Part shown: positions 61,848-64,000 of the stretch, piece after piece
Position numbering within the stretch: the stretch's first letter is position 1
How the letters are laid out: every line of letters begins with the position of its first letter
NCBI GenBank assembly: GCA_910586545.1
Contig: CAJUIQ010000008.1
Span: forward strand, 3,090 to 67,089
DNA: 64,000 nt
DNA from: an uncultured Eubacteriales bacterium
GTDB taxonomy: Bacteria; Bacillota; Clostridia; Oscillospirales; CAG-272
Direction of reading: 5' to 3'
Notes under the pieces: model-generated
Databases searched by the model: none
What the model was told of the DNA's origin: nothing
The model's input: the letters and a program-made list of their open reading frames with translations, nothing else
Position numbers and translations under genes: made by a program

Positions 61848-63660
61848 CATCCAGCTTGAGCACCGCCATGAACGCTTCGGGAGACACCTGTACACTGCCA
61901 AGCTGGCGCATTTTCTTTTTGCCTTCCTTCTGCTTTTCCAAAAGCTTCTTTTTTCTGGTGATGTCACCCCCATAGCATTTGGCCAACACGTCCTTGCGCA
62001 TAGCCTTTACCGTCTCCCTGGCAATAATCTTGGATCCGATGGCTGCCTGGATTGGAACCTCAAACAGCTGTCTTGGAATGTTATCCTTTAGCTTTTCTGC
62101 AATTTTTCTGGCCCTTGCATAGGCTTTATCCTTGTGTACAATAAAAGTAAGCGCGTCAACAACATCGCCGTTGAGCAGGATATCTAATTTCACCAGTTCG
62201 CTGGGTTCATATCCCTTCACCTCGTAGTCCAGCGACGCATATCCCTTGCTCCGGGATTTCAGCGCGTCAAAGAAATCGTAAATAATTTCGTTGAGCGGAA
62301 GGGTATAGTGCAGCTCTACTCGCTGCGTATCCAGATATTTCATATCCAGATATATCCCTCTGCGGTCCTGGCACAAGTCCATAATCCCACCCACATATTC
62401 GGTAGGCGTAATGATACTGGCAGCCACCATCGGCTCCGCCGCCGCTTCAATCTCATCGGCGGAGGGGAAATTGCTGGGATTATCAATTTGCAGAACAGTG
62501 CCGTCCCGCTTGGTGATCTCATAAATAACGCTGGGAGCAGTGGTAATCAAATCCAAATTGAATTCCCGTTCCAACCGTTCTTCTATAATCTCCATATGGA
62601 GCAGTCCCAAAAAACCACACCGGAATCCGAAACCAAGGGCCGCCGAAGTCTCCGGTTCAAAGGTGAGCGCCGCGTCGTTAAGCCGCAGCTTTTCCAAAGC
62701 GTCCTTCGTCTCGTTATATTTTGCGCCATCCGCGGGATAAATGCCCGCGTATACCATGGGCTGCACGCTTTTAAAGCCGGGCAGCGCCTCGCCGCACGGA
62801 CTGTCCGCGTGAGTGATAGTATCCCCCACCTGTGTATCGGACACCGTTTTAATAGACGCGGTAATGTAACCAACATCCCCTGCCTGGAGGCAGTCCAGCT
62901 TTCGCATACCGAACGCTTCCAGAGCGCCCACCTCTGTTACCTCAAACTGTGCTCCAGTGCTCATCAGACGGATCTTATCTCCGGGTCGAACAGTACCGTC
63001 CATCACACGGATATACACTACCACGCCCAAATATGCATTGTATGCCGAATCAAAAATCAGGCACCGCAGGGGGGCGGTTTCATCTCCAGAGGGGCACGGA
63101 ATCTGGGAGATGATCGCATCCATTACATCCTGAATATTGAGTCCTGTTTTTGCGGACACCGCCGGGCATCCCTCAGCTGGGATGCCAATGACGTCCTCGA
63201 TCTCTTCCCTGCACTTATCCGGCATAGCGGAGGCAAGATCAATTTTATTGATTACCGGTACAATTTCCAAATCCGCATCCACAGCAAGATAGGCGTTGGC
63301 CAACGTCTGCGCTTCGATTCCCTGGGTGGCGTCTACCACCAACAAAGCTCCTTCGCAGGCGTTCAGCGAACGAGACACCTCATAGTTAAAGTCCACATGT
63401 CCGGGAGTATCGATTAAATTTAGGGAATACGTTCCCCCCGACTGATCCGTATAATTGATACGGACTGCACGCGCTTTTATTGTAATGCCCCGCTCTCGCT
63501 CCAGTTCCATATCGTCCAGTAGCTGCGCCTCCATCTCACGGGCGGTGACGGTATTGGAAAACTCCAGAATCCGGTCCGCAAGGGTGGACTTGCCGTGATC
63601 AATGTGGGCGATAATAGAAAAGTTGCGGATGTGTTTCTGCCGCTCTGAAAGTTCTGCCAT
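61840..63660 (-). CDS. lepA: Elongation factor 4 (LepA)
   Basis: Translational GTPase that back-translocates or remodels stalled ribosomes. 606 residues: G1 IIAHIDHGKSTLADRILE, G3 DTPGHVDF, G4 NKIDLASA, domains II and III, and the LepA-specific C-terminus (YASLDYEVKGYEPSELVKLD, IAEKLKDNIPRQLFEVPIQAAIG, AKCYGGDITRKKKLLEKQKEGK). The ATG at 63660 has GGAG 6 nt upstream and gives the normal length; an ATG 45 nt further out is less likely. dusB follows in the same transcript. Confidence 0.97.
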   Translation of the reverse strand: MAELSERQKHIRNFSIIAHIDHGKSTLADRILEFSNTVTAREMEAQLLDDMELERERGITIKARAVRINYTDQSGGTYSLNLIDTPGHVDFNYEVSRSLNACEGALLVVDATQGIEAQTLANAYLAVDADLEIVPVINKIDLASAMPDKCREEIEDVIGIPAEGCPAVSAKTGLNIQDVMDAIISQIPCPSGDETAPLRCLIFDSAYNAYLGVVVYIRVMDGTVRPGDKIRLMSTGAQFEVTEVGALEAFGMRKLDCLQAGDVGYITASIKTVSDTQVGDTITHADSPCGEALPGFKSVQPMVYAGIYPADGAKYNETKDALEKLRLNDAALTFEPETSAALGFGFRCGFLGLLHMEIIEERLEREFNLDLITTAPSVIYEITKRDGTVLQIDNPSNFPSADEIEAAAEPMVAASIITPTEYVGGIMDLCQDRRGIYLDMKYLDTQRVELHYTLPLNEIIYDFFDALKSRSKGYASLDYEVKGYEPSELVKLDILLNGDVVDALTFIVHKDKAYARARKIAEKLKDNIPRQLFEVPIQAAIGSKIIARETVKAMRKDVLAKCYGGDITRKKKLLEKQKEGKKKMRQLGSVQVSPEAFMAVLKLDDE

Positions 63661-63828
63661 ATATTGCTCCAATGCGCCGGGGCGCTCCTTTCTGAATGGA
63701 TCCATACTTTTTCATTTTATAGTATACAATATTTTTCATGTTAAAGCAATCAAATACGGTAAAAAATCCGCGAAAGAATTTAGTTTACCTTGTTGTGGCA
63801 ATAGATTGCATCATTCTCATGCAGCATA

Positions 63829-63870
63829 AAAAAAGAAGGCCTCCTCAGGATATGAGGAGGCCTTCTTTTT
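63829..63870 (-). terminator. Intrinsic terminator at the right edge
   Basis: AAAAAGAAGGCCTCCTCA, GGATA loop, TGAGGAGGCCTTCTTTTT. It most likely ends a minus-strand gene that enters from the right. Confidence 0.85.
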
Positions 63871-64000
63871 CAGGAAAAATAGTACTTCCACCGATATATT
63901 TAACTACATGTACACGCACCGTACGAATCCAGATGCTCTGTCGCTCCACACGCGTACTCTCTGACTCTTTGGTGTGGATGCGCATTTTCGTAGTAAAGGC
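63871..64000 (-). other. Right-edge stretch, probable 3' end of an unidentified minus-strand gene
   Basis: Two minus-strand frames are open into the edge. One stops at 63900 and ends DSYGACTCS; the other stops in the terminator loop and ends VVKYIGG...LLRI. Neither fragment is recognisable, so I cannot choose. Confidence 0.3.

Noticed and set aside
1..64000. CRISPR arrays, tRNA/rRNA genes, IS elements, prophage
   Set aside because: I saw no regularly spaced repeats, no tRNA-like cloverleaf sequences, no transposase or phage structural genes on either strand.

Overview
The window is 64 kb of chromosome from an endospore-forming member of the Clostridia, most likely an Oscillospiraceae-type gut Firmicute. 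Evidence: gpr-spoIIP, spo0A and a SigH-like sigma factor for sporulation; the ctsR-mcsA-mcsB-clpC heat-shock operon; Clostridia-typical families (DUF4364, DUF1858, GGGtGRT, short Nif3); purine-rich Shine-Dalgarno sites; and many near-consensus SigA promoters (TTGACA-16/17-TATAAT). Base composition is roughly balanced. The assignment is inference from gene content. I see no rRNA, tRNA, CRISPR array, insertion sequence or prophage.

Layout. 1-6.5 kb (minus): a truncated radical SAM/B12 protein, a membrane protein that looks like a catalytically dead P-type ATPase, RlmB with a long basic N-terminal extension, a zinc-ribbon protein, a SigH-like sigma factor and DUF4364. 6.6-11.8 kb: an orphan oligopeptide-binding lipoprotein (minus), then gpr, spoIIP and type II pantothenate kinase (plus). 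11.9-17.4 kb (minus): a membrane-anchored Ig-repeat C39 peptidase, DUF1015 followed by homoserine dehydrogenase, and ThuA. 17.5-19.5 kb: an ABC exporter. 19.7-26.8 kb (minus): nagA-nagB-ROK for N-acetylglucosamine, then mtaB with an ABC-2 exporter pair. 27-36 kb (plus): upp, the overlapping set rluA-lnt-rluA, a hairpin-rich repeat patch, DUF3810, murA, DUF1858, trmK and nif3. 36-40 kb: ttcA (minus), an amidase (plus), and a two-component system (minus). 40-44.7 kb: the CtsR regulon operon with a clear CtsR operator. 44.7-50.2 kb: SGNH hydrolase and trmL (minus), secA and an overlapping unknown membrane protein (plus). 50.3-54 kb (minus): metN-metI-metQ-cysK behind a leader-peptide attenuator. 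54-64 kb: a DUF2156 protein, spo0A, a ComEC-like MBL hydrolase, a small membrane protein, a family-10-like glycosidase, GGGtGRT with a NifU-like partner, and lepA-dusB.

How it fits together. Most genes are housekeeping: translation and tRNA/rRNA modification (rlmB, mtaB, trmK, ttcA, trmL, dusB, two RluA enzymes, lepA), cell wall (murA, amidase, nag genes), protein export and lipoprotein maturation (secA, lnt), proteostasis (ctsR operon), sulfur amino acid uptake and synthesis (metNIQ-cysK) and sporulation. The most unusual items are the apparent pseudo-P-type ATPase at 836-3118, the four-segment attenuator with a 36-codon leader peptide before metN, a cluster of five TGGTAA hexamers in the spo0A control region, and the uncharacterised GGGtGRT/NifU-like pair.
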